From contig OX381716.1 of the NCBI GenBank assembly GCA_947462335.1, forward strand, positions 7,512,861 to 7,576,860: 64,000 nt of DNA, read 5' to 3'. This document shows positions 14,800-24,126 of the stretch, in pieces. This DNA is from Harmothoe impar. Taxonomy: Eukaryota > Annelida > Polychaeta > Phyllodocida > Polynoidae. Positions within the stretch are counted from its first letter, which is position 1; every line of letters starts with the position of its first letter. Under the pieces are notes generated by a model. That model was given only the letters and a program-made list of their open reading frames with translations, did not search any database and was not told the DNA's origin. A program made the translations under genes and the position numbers.

Positions 14800-15150
14800 C
14801 TTTTTTTTTGGAGGAGGAGGAGGAGGAGGAGGAGGAGAAGGAGAGGAGGAGGAGGCGAGTCTCTTATTTTTTTCGGTAAACTAATAAAAAACACTACGAT
14901 ATAAGTTTTTTTTTTTTTTCATTTTTTATTGTTTTACGAGCGACTGGAAGTGACTTATTGAACTAGGTAGAAGCGTTCTTTAGAGTGTATAAGGGGGGGG
15001 AGGGGAGGGGAGGGAAGGGGAGGGGGGGCCACTTTAAGATGCATGGGGAGGGGGGCGCTTTTAGGATGCATGGGGCGGGTGGGGGGGAGGGGGGGAGGGG
15101 GGAGGGGGGCACTCTAGGGGGGTGGGGGGGCACTCTAAGGGGCGTTTGTC
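14800..15150. repeat. G-rich/low-complexity tract with G-quadruplex potential
   Basis: (GGA)n at about 14,810-14,855, then runs of GGGG/GGGGG separated by one or two bases across about 14,992-15,140, with ATGCATGGGG repeated at about 15,038-15,078. A related C-rich tract occupies the matching subterminal place in E2 (33,296-33,375). Confidence 0.75.
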
Positions 15151-15188
15151 TCTTTTAAGAAAAAAAGAAAAGAAAAAGATTTCAATCG

Positions 15189-15230
15189 AGAGACACGCTT
15201 CTTCCTCTCGAGAGGAAGAAGCGTGTCTCT
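15189..15230. repeat. Perfect 42-bp palindrome
   Basis: Arms of 21 bp meet at CTCGAG (15207-15212); the left arm starts AGAGACACGCTTC. The same left arm with a shortened right arm occurs in E2 at about 31,087-31,118, just upstream of a TATA box. It can form a cruciform or hairpin; its role is unknown. Confidence 0.9.
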
Positions 15231-15379
15231 TCATTTTTTTTTGTTTATCACGTGCCTCGATGAGGCGATCAGCTGCGACTGGAGGAAGTGACACTTTAAG
15301 AGGGCGCGCGTCTTAATTGTTATGATATTTTTTTTTTACTTACTAATAAAGAAGACGTATGAAAATAAAACACAACAAT

Positions 15380-16120
15380 TCACATGTCCGTCGTTCTCGT
15401 TGTTTCTTGCTTGATAAAGTCAAGTAATATCGCGATGCCGAGGTCAAACTTTCCCATGTCCTCAGTCAATACTCGAAGGAGTTCAAAAGGTGTACCGCCG
15501 GCACCGTCAGCTTCATCTTGCCACATTTTCAACACTCGGAAGGCCCACTCAGCGGGACTTCCTCCGTATTCGCATTCTTCAGCGATCTTATCTAACCTCT
15601 CAGGCGAGAATTTTGAATGGTCCCCCACCTCTTTCCACCTGCTACCTAGACGTCTGCCGAGGGTGCCCAAGTGCTTATGCATCGCGTGCGAGTCGGGGTT
15701 TTTGAAATCCAACCCCTGTCTGTGGAGAAGGGACATCCACTGAGCCAACAGTTCCACGCGTCTAATGCGGGTGAAGACGCGACCGAGCTCTCCCCATCTA
15801 TGACGATGCGGGGTTTCACCCCACCAGACTCGGAACATCGCCGTACACAGCTCCTCCGGTGTCTTGACACTGCGCTCTACTAGAGCATCCATACGGGCGG
15901 CGGTAACTTTTAAGCTACTGCCCAACTCTCTCCAACAGCCGCTCAACTCTTTACCTAGTTGACGAAGCAAGGCGTCGCTATAGGCTAACCGCCGCTGTCC
16001 TACCTCTCTGTTCTCCCCATCGGTCTGCCTCGCGCGTCTCACGTCGTCAAGCCGCATTAACTTTTTTTCAGGTGGACAAGGCGGTGAAGGCGAGCTTGAA
16101 AGTGGAATAGCTTGAGCCAT
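15380..16120 (-). CDS. Tandem death-domain protein (246 aa)
   Basis: An intact frame from ATG at 16120 to the stop at 15380. Residues ~1-45 are a Pro/Ser-rich then basic linker. Residues ~48-128 and ~147-233 each fit the six-helix death-domain pattern: L..LG..L...W..LG..L at the start, a W in the middle (RVWWGE; VLKMWQD) and a final hydrophobic helix. The second repeat (GSRWKEVGDHSKFSPERLDK) is the clearer match. No catalytic domain is fused, so this is adaptor-like and would act through homotypic cytoplasmic contacts with host death-fold signalling proteins. A TATAAAA lies at 16241-16247 (-), followed by a GCC-repeat leader running up to the ATG. It is divergent from the Ala-rich gene at 17,188. 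Death domain assigned by pattern, not by search; effect (pro- or anti-death) unknown. Confidence 0.75.
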   Translation of the reverse strand: MAQAIPLSSSPSPPCPPEKKLMRLDDVRRARQTDGENREVGQRRLAYSDALLRQLGKELSGCWRELGSSLKVTAARMDALVERSVKTPEELCTAMFRVWWGETPHRHRWGELGRVFTRIRRVELLAQWMSLLHRQGLDFKNPDSHAMHKHLGTLGRRLGSRWKEVGDHSKFSPERLDKIAEECEYGGSPAEWAFRVLKMWQDEADGAGGTPFELLRVLTEDMGKFDLGIAILLDFIKQETTRTTDM

Positions 16121-16127
16121 CTCGTCT

Positions 16128-16200
16128 CGTCTTGGCGGCGGCGGCGGCGGGGGCGGCGGCGGCGGTGGTGGCGGTGGTGGTGGTAGTAGACGTTACTGTG
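16128..16200 (-). repeat. (GCC)n leader tract of the death-domain gene
   Basis: On the minus strand, GCC/ACC triplets run from about 16,190 to just before the ATG. E2 retains the matching ACC/GCC run at 30,963-31,013 but has no gene behind it. Confidence 0.75.
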
Positions 16201-16240
16201 GTCAGAGGCGATATGGTTTTTTTTCCAACAGAATCTGAGC

Positions 16241-16247
16241 TTTTATA
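16241..16247 (-). promoter_or_regulatory. TATA box of the E1 death-domain gene
   Basis: TGTATAAAAGCTC on the minus strand, 121 bp upstream of the ATG. It is conserved as an orphan promoter in E2 at 30902-30908 (+). Confidence 0.65.
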
Positions 16248-16743
16248 CAGAGGGAGTTTAATCCCATTTCCAACAGCACTCCAGCTGTCTAGCGTCCTGT
16301 CCGCATGACGCTTTTTCAGCCGCTCCGCTCCTTAAGAGCTTAGATGACGAGGGGTATGTCATCGCTATCCGTTGAGACCAGCTGAAAACGGTGTTTCTTC
16401 CTCATCCATAGCCTTACCTCCTACCCCCTACCTGAGGACGTCTCCCTCCCTCTGACATTCATTGTAACAAACGTCAGAGGTCAGGTGAAAATCGGATTTT
16501 TTTCATGCACAGCCTTAGTCAGCTGTCACCCCTCCCTATTGAACTAGCCGGCCGCCGCCTGGCCGGCCCGGTCTACTCACCACGGCAGGAGGTGGTGATT
16601 TTTTTTTGTCTTACACTTAAGTCGCTCACCACATGCACACGCCTCTACTCACAGACAGACACGTTCGTCTTAGGGGGGTCCTGCTTCACGCCACACGCCT
16701 CCTGTAGTTTTTTTTGTATACACACTCTAAGCTCATCACCGTT

Positions 16744-17082
16744 AATCCTTTATACAGCTAACGCGCGCTGAATTGCTGAACAGGGTGGTAAGTGGCTTAG
16801 CTCATGACAGTGGATCCCTCAAAAAAAAACAGGGGAAAGGGATCCAGCTGAAAACGTCATACCTTATGTCTTTGTGAATGGCCGCCGGTCAGTCGACGGC
16901 AGCAACCGCTTAATCCTTTATACAGCTAATGCGCGTTGAATTGCTGAACAGGGTGGTAAGCGACTTAGCTCATGACAGTCGATCTCTCAAAAGGGGGGAA
17001 AGGGATCCAGCTGAAAACGTCATGCCTTATGTCTTTTGTTTCTCTTTGTGAATGGCCGCCGGCCAGCCGGCGGCAGCTGAAC
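16744..17082. repeat. Direct repeat of a ~169-bp promoter unit (E1)
   Basis: Two tandem units (about 16,744-16,913 and 16,914-17,082) share TCCTTTATACAGCTAA, TTGCTGAACAGGGTGGTAAG, CATGACAGT, GGATCCAGCTGAAAACGTCAT and a GGCCGCCGGCC-type inverted repeat. A shortened third unit leads into the TATA box at 17,122. Related units lie upstream of the E2 homologue (29,760-30,150). This looks like a modular divergent promoter between the death-domain and Ala-rich genes. Confidence 0.75.
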
Positions 17083-17121
17083 AGGGTCAGTAAGTAGCTT
17101 AGCTCTAGAAGCGAGAAGGCG

Positions 17122-17129
17122 TATATAAG
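17122..17129 (+). promoter_or_regulatory. TATA box of the Ala-rich/PC4-like gene
   Basis: GCGTATATAAGGGG lies 60-66 bp before the ATG. The same GTATATAAG word precedes the E2 Ala-rich gene (29748-29755, -) and the unknown gene (31124-31131, +). Confidence 0.7.
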
Positions 17130-17187
17130 GGGCCTGGAAACCTCCATTCACTCACTCATTCTTTTGCTGCTCTCTACAGTCACCACC

Positions 17188-18792
17188 ATGAGCAAAAGAC
17201 AACACCTAGCGCCGTCCAAGAACAAGAAGACTACGCGGAACAGCGCTCGTTTAGCGTCAGTGCCTCCTCTTGCTACTGAAAATGAGACTACCGCCGCAGC
17301 CGCTTGGTCTTATCACCCTCCCGCTGTAGCGAGCGCTCGCGGCAGTAGTAGTAGTAGTAGCAGTAGTAGTAGCAGTAGTAGTACTAGTAGTAGTAGTAGT
17401 AGTAGTGGTAGTAGTACTACTGGTAGTAGTCGTCGTGCTAGCGACGTTGTTACACTCGCGACGGTACACGTTGCTGCTAAGCGCGCTGCCGCTGCTACTG
17501 CCGCCCCGCCTGCTGGTGATCCTCGGGCTGCGGCTGCTGTGGCTGCTGCTGCTGCTGCACCTGCTACCGCTGCGCCTGCTACGGCTGCGCCTGCTGAGGC
17601 TGCTGCGCCTGCTACTGTTGCGTCTGCTGCTGCTGCTGCTGCTGCTGCTTCTGCTGCACCTGCTGCTACCGCTACTACTACTGACGACAACGCTCCTGGC
17701 ACAGCGCAGTACTGGCAACCGGGTTTTTACCTCCCCACTACTGTTGATGACTTTGATGACCTGCCGCACGTTGCACAGCCCCTCTCCTCCACCACTACAT
17801 CGACCGACACCCTCGACGCCGCTCGCGCTGAGAGTGACAGCTATTCGGACACTCAGCCCCTAAACCGAGAAGAAGAGGAGGAGGAGGAGGAGGAGCAGCA
17901 GCAACAGGGTGAGACAGAGAACGACGCTGACGACGAGGCGTACGAAGAACCCGAAGGGAAAGGGGTGGGCGGTACGTTTTTCGGCTCCCCTCTTCGACCT
18001 TTCGACCTCACTTCCACTAGTAGCGCCCCGTCCGGTCCGTGGCGACTGCCCTCACCGCCACCTTACGAGGGCGGCGGCGCTTCATCTTCTACCGCTACAC
18101 TCAGCACCGACGGCGTGTGGCTGCTCTGTTCCAACAACGAGGCCTCGCATACCACCAGCGCTGACGCTGCTCCTGCTATCGGTTCTGCTGCTGATTCAGC
18201 TCACGCTGATGGTGTTACTCATCCTGCGGGTGTGAAACGTTCTAAGGTGAGTTCCAGAATAACAAGGCCTAGTAAGAAGAGAAAAATACAAGAAAAAGAA
18301 CGAGATGGACGAGAAGAAGCAGAGAAAACCTTCTCCCGTCTTCTCGGGTTAGAGTTCTGCTTAGACGGAGCTTTGACGCTGGAGATCTGGGAGGACGTGG
18401 CTAGACTGTCTAGGAGGCCGCGCTACACAAAAGACGGCCAGGTGAAAGAGGCGTCTCTGACCAGAAGCAAGCGAGTGCACTTCACGGCCGACGCGCTGCG
18501 CGAGCTAATAGCACGCATCGCCGATATCCGCGCAGTGGTGCGCATACGCGACACAGCGGCCGCGCAAGGAAGACCTAATCACACCCCCTGGTTCGCAGTG
18601 CTGGATGAGAAGGGCGAAGTGTACGCAGCTGTGAGCTACTACAGCGGTAAGAACCTCGTCCACGTGCGCAAGTACGAAGGTCCTGACAAAAAACCCACAC
18701 AGCAGGGAGTGACGCTGTCCGCCAGAGCGCTCAAAGAGTTGGATGACAAAACAGAGATCATTCTGAAATATCTCGGCATAGATTCGGAATGA
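17188..18792 (+). CDS. Ala/Ser-rich protein with two C-terminal PC4-like modules (534 aa)
   Basis: The start is ATG 17188 in a strong Kozak context (CACCACCATGA). An upstream in-frame TTG is not used here, and the E2 homologue shares the same ATG context. Order: basic N-terminus; poly-Ser (AGT codons, 17,343-17,430); long Ala-rich tract (GCT/GCG); acidic E9Q4 run near 17,868-17,904; an SPLRPFDL/WRLPSP region; a bipartite nuclear-signal-like KRSK...KKRK (about 18,238-18,285). Two C-terminal modules follow (residues ~385-455 and ~465-534). The last one, SGKNLVHVRKYEG then TQQGVTLSARALKEL, fits the ssDNA-binding fold of coactivator PC4; the first (YTKDGQ..LTRSKRVHFTADAL) is weaker. Probable role: nuclear ssDNA-binding or transcription/replication cofactor acting next to the polymerase. 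PC4 assignment is by pattern; it could be another small beta-alpha DNA-binding fold. Confidence 0.65.
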   Translation: MSKRQHLAPSKNKKTTRNSARLASVPPLATENETTAAAAWSYHPPAVASARGSSSSSSSSSSSSSTSSSSSSSGSSTTGSSRRASDVVTLATVHVAAKRAAAATAAPPAGDPRAAAAVAAAAAAPATAAPATAAPAEAAAPATVASAAAAAAAASAAPAATATTTDDNAPGTAQYWQPGFYLPTTVDDFDDLPHVAQPLSSTTTSTDTLDAARAESDSYSDTQPLNREEEEEEEEEQQQQGETENDADDEAYEEPEGKGVGGTFFGSPLRPFDLTSTSSAPSGPWRLPSPPPYEGGGASSSTATLSTDGVWLLCSNNEASHTTSADAAPAIGSAADSAHADGVTHPAGVKRSKVSSRITRPSKKRKIQEKERDGREEAEKTFSRLLGLEFCLDGALTLEIWEDVARLSRRPRYTKDGQVKEASLTRSKRVHFTADALRELIARIADIRAVVRIRDTAAAQGRPNHTPWFAVLDEKGEVYAAVSYYSGKNLVHVRKYEGPDKKPTQQGVTLSARALKELDDKTEIILKYLGIDSE

Positions 18793-18811
18793 GAGACGCT
18801 CAACGCTCACG

Positions 18812-18945
18812 CGCGCACACACACACACAGCGTTTGACGTACGCTGTATGAGACAGACAGACGGATACACAGACAGCAGACAGAAAGATAAATAGATAGA
18901 TAGATAGACAGATAGATTGATAGATAGATAGATAGATAGTTAGAC
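18812..18945. repeat. (CA)n and (GATA)n microsatellite between PC4-like gene and polymerase
   Basis: CACACACACACA at about 18,816-18,830, then interrupted AGAC/AGAT repeats to about 18,940. This is the only spacer before the polymerase start, so any polymerase promoter must lie here; no TATA box is evident. Confidence 0.85.
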
Positions 18946-18978
18946 GGCTAAGTAGTTGGTAACTGAGTGAAAAAAAAC

Positions 18979-21900
18979 ATGACACAGTACGTATGCGAAA
19001 AGTGTTTCAAAATGTTTAAAAGACCGTACAACCACGAGAGACACGTAGAAAATTGTAGAGTAGTACCTAAGTTTTGCCCTCTATGCGGCGAAGGCGATTG
19101 CCGAAAGATCGCCTGTCGACGCGAATCTCTGGACGGGGTGACCGTCCCTCCGCGCATATGTGCTGTACCGAACGGGAGGAAACGTTCACGGCGAATTGGC
19201 CTGCGATACAAACGGGCGTCAGGATGCACGGGACTCGCGTGAGTGTAACAAACTTCAGGCTACCAACCGGCGAGTTGAGTGACGCTGTAGATACTATGCG
19301 TCGCATTCACTTGACACAAAGATTCAGATACAAAGTGGGTTTCTCGGTAGGCTTACTCTTACAACACAGAGAAGACAAGAGCAAACTGCGCTACTTTCAC
19401 GCCTCCCAGAACAACGCAACTCTCATACAACCGCTCCCTACTATAACTAATTCAGAAACTTTGGAAGAGCTCCTCTCAAAGATGGAAAACACCGTCGCTT
19501 GCGAGGAAGTACGGAAACTTTGCGACGCTGACACCAAGTGGCACGTTCTTTTTCCTACCAATTTGAACATTTGCGTTTACATGGGACCGGGGGAATTCCC
19601 CATAGGCGGTAGGATCACTCAGGCCGGTCGAGTTGGAAAGAGAAGCGGCGTGTTAGATTTTCCCAACAAGGACAACCTCTGCATCTTCCGCTGCATTTCC
19701 TTTCACTTATACAACACCAGCAAGCGTGCTTCAGATTTGTTACGTCAGTTCTGTCCCGCTGCCACACCTGAATCCTTTCCGGGTCTGAATATCCGCGACT
19801 TACCCGCGTTAGCGAACTTGTTTGACGTACAAATAGCGGTTTACACCGCGTCGCGTCAAGTGCCGGGGCGGAAGTTAAGAAGACGCGTTACTCTGATCAG
19901 ACCGCCTTCCAGAACTCTGGCCGCCCGAGGTAAAGTCAACCTACACCTGACGGCGAAAGGCGGTTTGCACGTCTCTCTCGTCACGGACTTCAACGCGTAC
20001 GCGGGCATATACGAATGTTGCAAGTGTAAGGCGGCGTTCACCACCAAGTTCTTGCTGAAGAGACACAGGAACCAGCTTTCCTCTTGCCGACAAGTCAAGT
20101 TGCGCTACGTAGGTGGCATCTACCAAAATTCGAGAACGATTTTCGAAGCGCTAGCAGACTTCTCCATTTTTCCCCCCGACGGACATTCCGGAATCTACCC
20201 TTACAAGATCGCCTTCGATTTCGAGGCTTTCTTCAGACCGTGCAAAGAACCGTCGACGGAACACGTGTCCCTGCTGTGGGATCACGTCCCTTTGTCGGCT
20301 AGCGTCGCATCCGACTTTCCGGGGTGGGAGGGGCCCGTCTGCTTCGTCAGAGAATCCGACGCAGATTCCGACCCCTTGTTGGACCGAGTTTTAAATCACA
20401 TAAACTAGAACGCCAAAGTCATCGGGGAAGCTGTGCTAGAACTTTACCGACCGACCTTAGCGAAGTTAGATGCGGCGATAGGTGAAGCTCTCCTGCTGGA
20501 GGAGGCGACGTTCACCCCTTCTCCAGGCGGCTTCGCTGCGGCTCAGACCAGACACCCGTTAGTTCAACTGAAGAAGCGTCTTCTGAGATACATCCGTCAA
20601 GCTCCAGTCGTGGGCTTCAACTCGGGGCGTTACGACTTGAACCTGATCAAAATACGCCTTCACTCGTTCTTCGCCTCCGGAGACCGAAGAAACCAAGAAT
20701 TCAGCGTCATAAAGAGAAGCAATCAATACTTGGCGGTTTACACACAGCACACGGTTTTCTTGGACGTAGTCAACTATTTGGCACCCGGTTACAACTACGC
20801 GACCTATTTGCGAGCTTTCACCAGGAACGAAGAGAAAGGTCACTTTCCTTACGAATGGATGACGTCTACCAGGAAACTGGCAAACAGAACGCTGCCACCG
20901 AGATCGGCTTTCGACAGCGAGCTGACGGGCGTCAAAATGTCCGAATCCGACTACGCCGCATGTCAGAAAGTTTGGTCCGACGAGAAGATGCAAACTATGG
21001 AAGACTACTTGATCCACTACAACAACAAAGACGTCAAACCTTTCATAGAAGCTCTGAAAAATCACGCTAAATTTTTCCAAGATCGCGGCATTGACATGTT
21101 GAAAGACGGAGTTTCTCTCGCCGGTTTGACTTTACGGTTCCTCTTCCAAAACCTAGAAGACGCGTTCACAACGTTCCCCCAGTTCGACGCCGTCCTCCAC
21201 GCTCTGATCAAAGAAAATCTAGTCGGCGGTCCTTCCATCATCTTCCATAGATTTCACGAGAAGGGCACCACGCGGATAAGGGAGCACAAGTACGGCGAAG
21301 AAGCGAGACCGTGCCAACACATCCTAGGACTAGACGCTAACTCTCTGTACTTGCGCTGCATGAGCGAAGCGCACTGCACGGGCTATTACGCGGTGAGACG
21401 GCCCGAGACCGAGTTCAAGCCCGAAATTAGGCAAAGAAACTCTCACAGCGCTTTGGAGTGGTTACGCTTCGTAGAGCACGACCGCGACGTGAAACTGCGC
21501 CACGCTTTGAACGGCGGCGAGATGGTTGTAGGCTGTCGGAGAATTCGCGTGGACGGGTTTCACGCGGCCTCTAATACGGTTTTCCAGTTTCACGGGTGTT
21601 GGTTCCACGCTCACGAGTGCATACCGTCGCACCGATATCAGTGCGCTTCACTGAGAGAGGAGAGACGCGACAGAACGACCAGAGTAAGCGCTTACTTGAA
21701 AGCGCTAGGTCACAAGCTGGTCGTCGTGTGGGAGTGCGAATGGCGAGAGATGAAGCTTTGAGATGAGCGGGTCAAGGCCTCCCAACAACGCTGGAAGGTT
21801 GACGCTTTGAAAGTGTCTCGAAATGCGATGAGCGAGAGCGACATCCTTTCCGAGAAAATGTTCGGTTTAGTTCACGCCGCCTCACCTACGAGACTACTTC

Positions 21901-23066
21901 GAAGAAATGACCCCCGTTTTCAAGAACGCGACCGTTTCAAAATCGGACATAGGACCTCACATGTCAGACTTTGCGCAGGAAGAAAAGCTGTTGAACACGC
22001 CTCAGAGATGTCTGATAGGGAGTTACCACGGAAAAAATATTCTCTTGGGAACGCCGCTTCTCAAGTGGTATTTAGAGCACGGTTTGATAGTCAGCTGGTG
22101 GTAGAATACCTACCTAAACGCTCCTTTGCCGGTTTTGCGGACGAAGTAACGGCGGCGCGAAGACGTGGCGACGTGAACGAGAACGAGAAAATTCTGTCAG
22201 ACTGTTACAAGTAAATGGGAAACGCTACGTACGGTAAAACAATCTGCAACAAAGAAAAACACACAGCGGTGAGATACACTGACAGTCGGAAGTTCGAACT
22301 ATTGGCCAATTCGTGGCGCTTCAAAAAGGCGTCCGAGTTGAGTTCCGATCTGTTTGAAGTCGAACTACAACCGAAAACAGTCAACAACAACCTCCCTATT
22401 CAAATAGGGTTCATGGTATACCAGTACGCGAAGTTGAAAATGTTAGAGTTCACATACGACTTCTTGGATAGATTCGTCGATCGGCGCGATTATGCCCTTT
22501 GTCAAATGGACACCGACAGTCTTTACATGGCTCTCAGCGGTGACACGTTGGATGACCTAGTCAAACCTCGCCTGAGAGAGACGTACTTCAGAGAGAAACG
22601 AAAGTGGCTTCCGACAGCGGTGTGCGACGATCACTTAGAGCTTTTCGTGAAGACAAAAACGGAAAGAGTGCGAGAATGGTGTCCGCCGCCCGGCGGATGT
22701 TGTGAGAGACGGTACCTTCACGATCTGAGAACTTCGGGGCTTATGAAAGCGGAGTGGGAAGGTGACGGGATCCTAAGTCTCAACCCTAAGACTTACATTT
22801 GCTACGATCGAGTCAGCGACACCGGTGAAAGAAAATCCAAAAAATGGAGTGCAAAAGGCGTACAGAAGAAACAAAACCCTCAGGAACCAGACGACTTCTT
22901 GGATGTTCTTCGCCAACGAAAAACTCTCATTGCTGTAAATAGAAACTTCAAAGTGGTGCGAAACAAAATGGTCACCTACACCATAGAGAAAGACGGCGTG
23001 CGCTACTTGTATTATAAGCGTCGCGTGCATTCTGACGGTGTGACAACGAGTCCTTTAGAGATATGA
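18979..23066 (+). pseudogene. Broken protein-primed-type family B DNA polymerase (E1)
   Basis: A 4.1-kb region in pieces. The N-terminus from ATG 18979 has a C2H2-like finger (CEKCFKMFKRPYNHERH). Next come DNLCIFRCISFH (about 19,671) and GLHVSLVTDF (about 19,960), an OTU-like C/H pair known from Polinton-type polymerases, and a second finger (CCKCKAAFTTKFLLKRH). The catalytic core follows: exonuclease motifs FDFEAFF (~20,215), GFNSGRYDL (~20,612) and YNNKDV (~21,018); polymerase motifs LDANSLY (~21,333), GNATYGKT (22,218) and MDTDSLY (~22,507). Breaks: stops at 20406-20408, 21759-21761 and 22212-22214; frame changes between ~19,100 and 19,240, at ~21,885 and at ~22,090. The gene cannot make a full polymerase as it stands. 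AATAAA-rich sequence follows the last stop (23,070-23,155). Confidence 0.85.
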
Positions 23067-23219
23067 AAAAAAATAAATAAGCGTGTGCATCTTTTCAAAA
23101 ATAGAGTGTTTATCAAGATTGAAAAAAAAAGAAATAAAAAAAATAAAATAAAATATTGTTGTGTTTTTATTTTCATACGTCTTCTTTTACTAGTAAGTCG
23201 CGCAGTCTCTTAAAGCGTC

Positions 23220-23620
23220 ACTCATGTGACGACGTCGCTTCCAGTCACGTGATCCTAAAGACCCTCACTTCCTAAACAAAAAACTTCTTCTTCCGCTCAC
23301 ATGATCAATCAGGACACTTCCGGTCACGTGATCCTCAATGAGGTCACTCACTTCCGGTCGGCCATTAGGTCATGTGACGTCACTTCCGCTCACGTGACTC
23401 ATCAGGTCACTTCCGGTCACGTGATCCTAAATTAGGTCATATGACGTCACTTCCGGTCCCCTAAGTAGGTCAGTAGGTTACCCAGAATGCACCACTAATC
23501 CCCTAAGTAGGTCACTTCCGGTCACGTGACCAAATGGTGGCCTCTGATTGGCTGCAGGGTTACCCAGAATGCACCACTAATCCCCTAAGTAGGTCACTTC
23601 CGGTCACGTGACCAAATGGA
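23220..23620. promoter_or_regulatory. E1 right subterminal array of E-box/ETS/CRE-like sites
   Basis: Reverse-orientation counterparts of the left array: ACTTCCGGTCACGTGA and TGACGTCACTTCCGGT repeated about eight times. Two copies of an ~88-bp unit add ACCCAGAATGCA (about 23,480 and 23,562), which resembles the ZNF143/THAP11 promoter motif. Confidence 0.65.
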
Positions 23621-23699
23621 GGCCTCTGATTGGCTGCATGTCGATTGAGTAATAAACAGTACTTAACTATAGTCCCGTTCCGATACATACTATACTACT
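23572..23699 (-). repeat. E1 right terminal inverted repeat
   Basis: Reverse complement of the left terminus (14318-14445) with one mismatch, at the base before TGCAGCCAATCAG. Confidence 0.9.
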
Positions 23700-23705
23700 T
23701 ATATC
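23700..23705. other. E1 target-site duplication, right (TATATC)
   Basis: Identical to 14312-14317. This pairing shows that E1 ends at 23,699 and not at the outer inverted repeat at 33,818. Confidence 0.9.
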
Positions 23706-24038
23706 TGATCATGTATGTAATACGCTATGGTGGCTGTCATAATGAAGACTGGCTCTCCTGCCAGACTAATGACATTTACAGAAGTGTAGCCCCAACATGG
23801 TCAGGAGGCACTAACATAGCCATCCACCAGTCATATCTAAGCATGTAAGTGTTATTCACCAGGATTGTTAGAACTGGCTCAAAAATGATGAATTATATCC
23901 ATATATAACTGATATTTCAACTTCAGTGTTATTTTTCCAAATCTTCTCTTGTTTATTCTTTTTGAACCTAATTAATGTATAGGGGCAATCTATGAATTCA
24001 ATATGAAAACCGATTCGTGGTTAGGTAGAAAATTCATA
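23706..24038. other. 333-bp host spacer between the two elements
   Basis: AT-rich host DNA between the TATATC and AATGTT duplications. No gene or conserved motif seen. Two independent insertions so close together may reflect a preferred locus or chance. Confidence 0.7.
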
Positions 24039-24044
24039 AATGTT
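24039..24044. other. E2 target-site duplication, left (AATGTT)
   Basis: Matches 33819-33824 exactly. Confidence 0.9.
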
Positions 24045-24126
24045 AGTAGTATAGTATGTATCGGAACGGGACTATAGTTAAGTACTGTTTATTACTCAAT
24101 CGACATGCAGCCAATCAGAGGCCTCC
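24045..24126 (+). repeat. E2 left terminal inverted repeat
   Basis: Near-identical over this span to both E1 termini; diverges after GGCCTCC, where the E2-specific site array begins. Confidence 0.9.

Larger units (their letters stand above)
14318..23699 (+). mobile_element. Element 1 (E1): 9.4-kb Maverick/Polinton-type element without integrase
   Basis: Seen directly: 128-bp terminal inverted repeats beginning AGTAGTATAGTATG with one mismatch, and a perfect 6-bp duplication TATATC at 14312-14317 and 23700-23705. Six-base duplications made by a retroviral-type integrase, 5'-AG termini and a protein-primed-type B-family polymerase are the established signature of Maverick/Polinton elements and adintoviruses. 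Gene order: tandem death-domain protein (-), divergent promoter repeats, Ala-rich/PC4-like protein (+), polymerase (+, broken). At 9.4 kb it is well below the usual 15-20 kb, and no frame resembles an integrase, FtsK-type ATPase, cysteine protease or capsid protein. It is therefore probably mobilised in trans by a full-length relative (inference). Confidence 0.85.

Noticed and set aside
17257..17863. Long open frames on both strands across the Ser/Ala repeats of the E1 gene (also 29,032-29,546 in E2)
   Set aside because: Trinucleotide repeats keep all frames open; only the frame with start context, TATA box and conserved C-terminus is supported.
18979..23066. Introns as the explanation for the polymerase frame breaks
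   Set aside because: The breaks are single stops or small shifts with continuous protein similarity across them; no GT-AG interval would remove them, and E2 has a sense codon at one of the stop positions.
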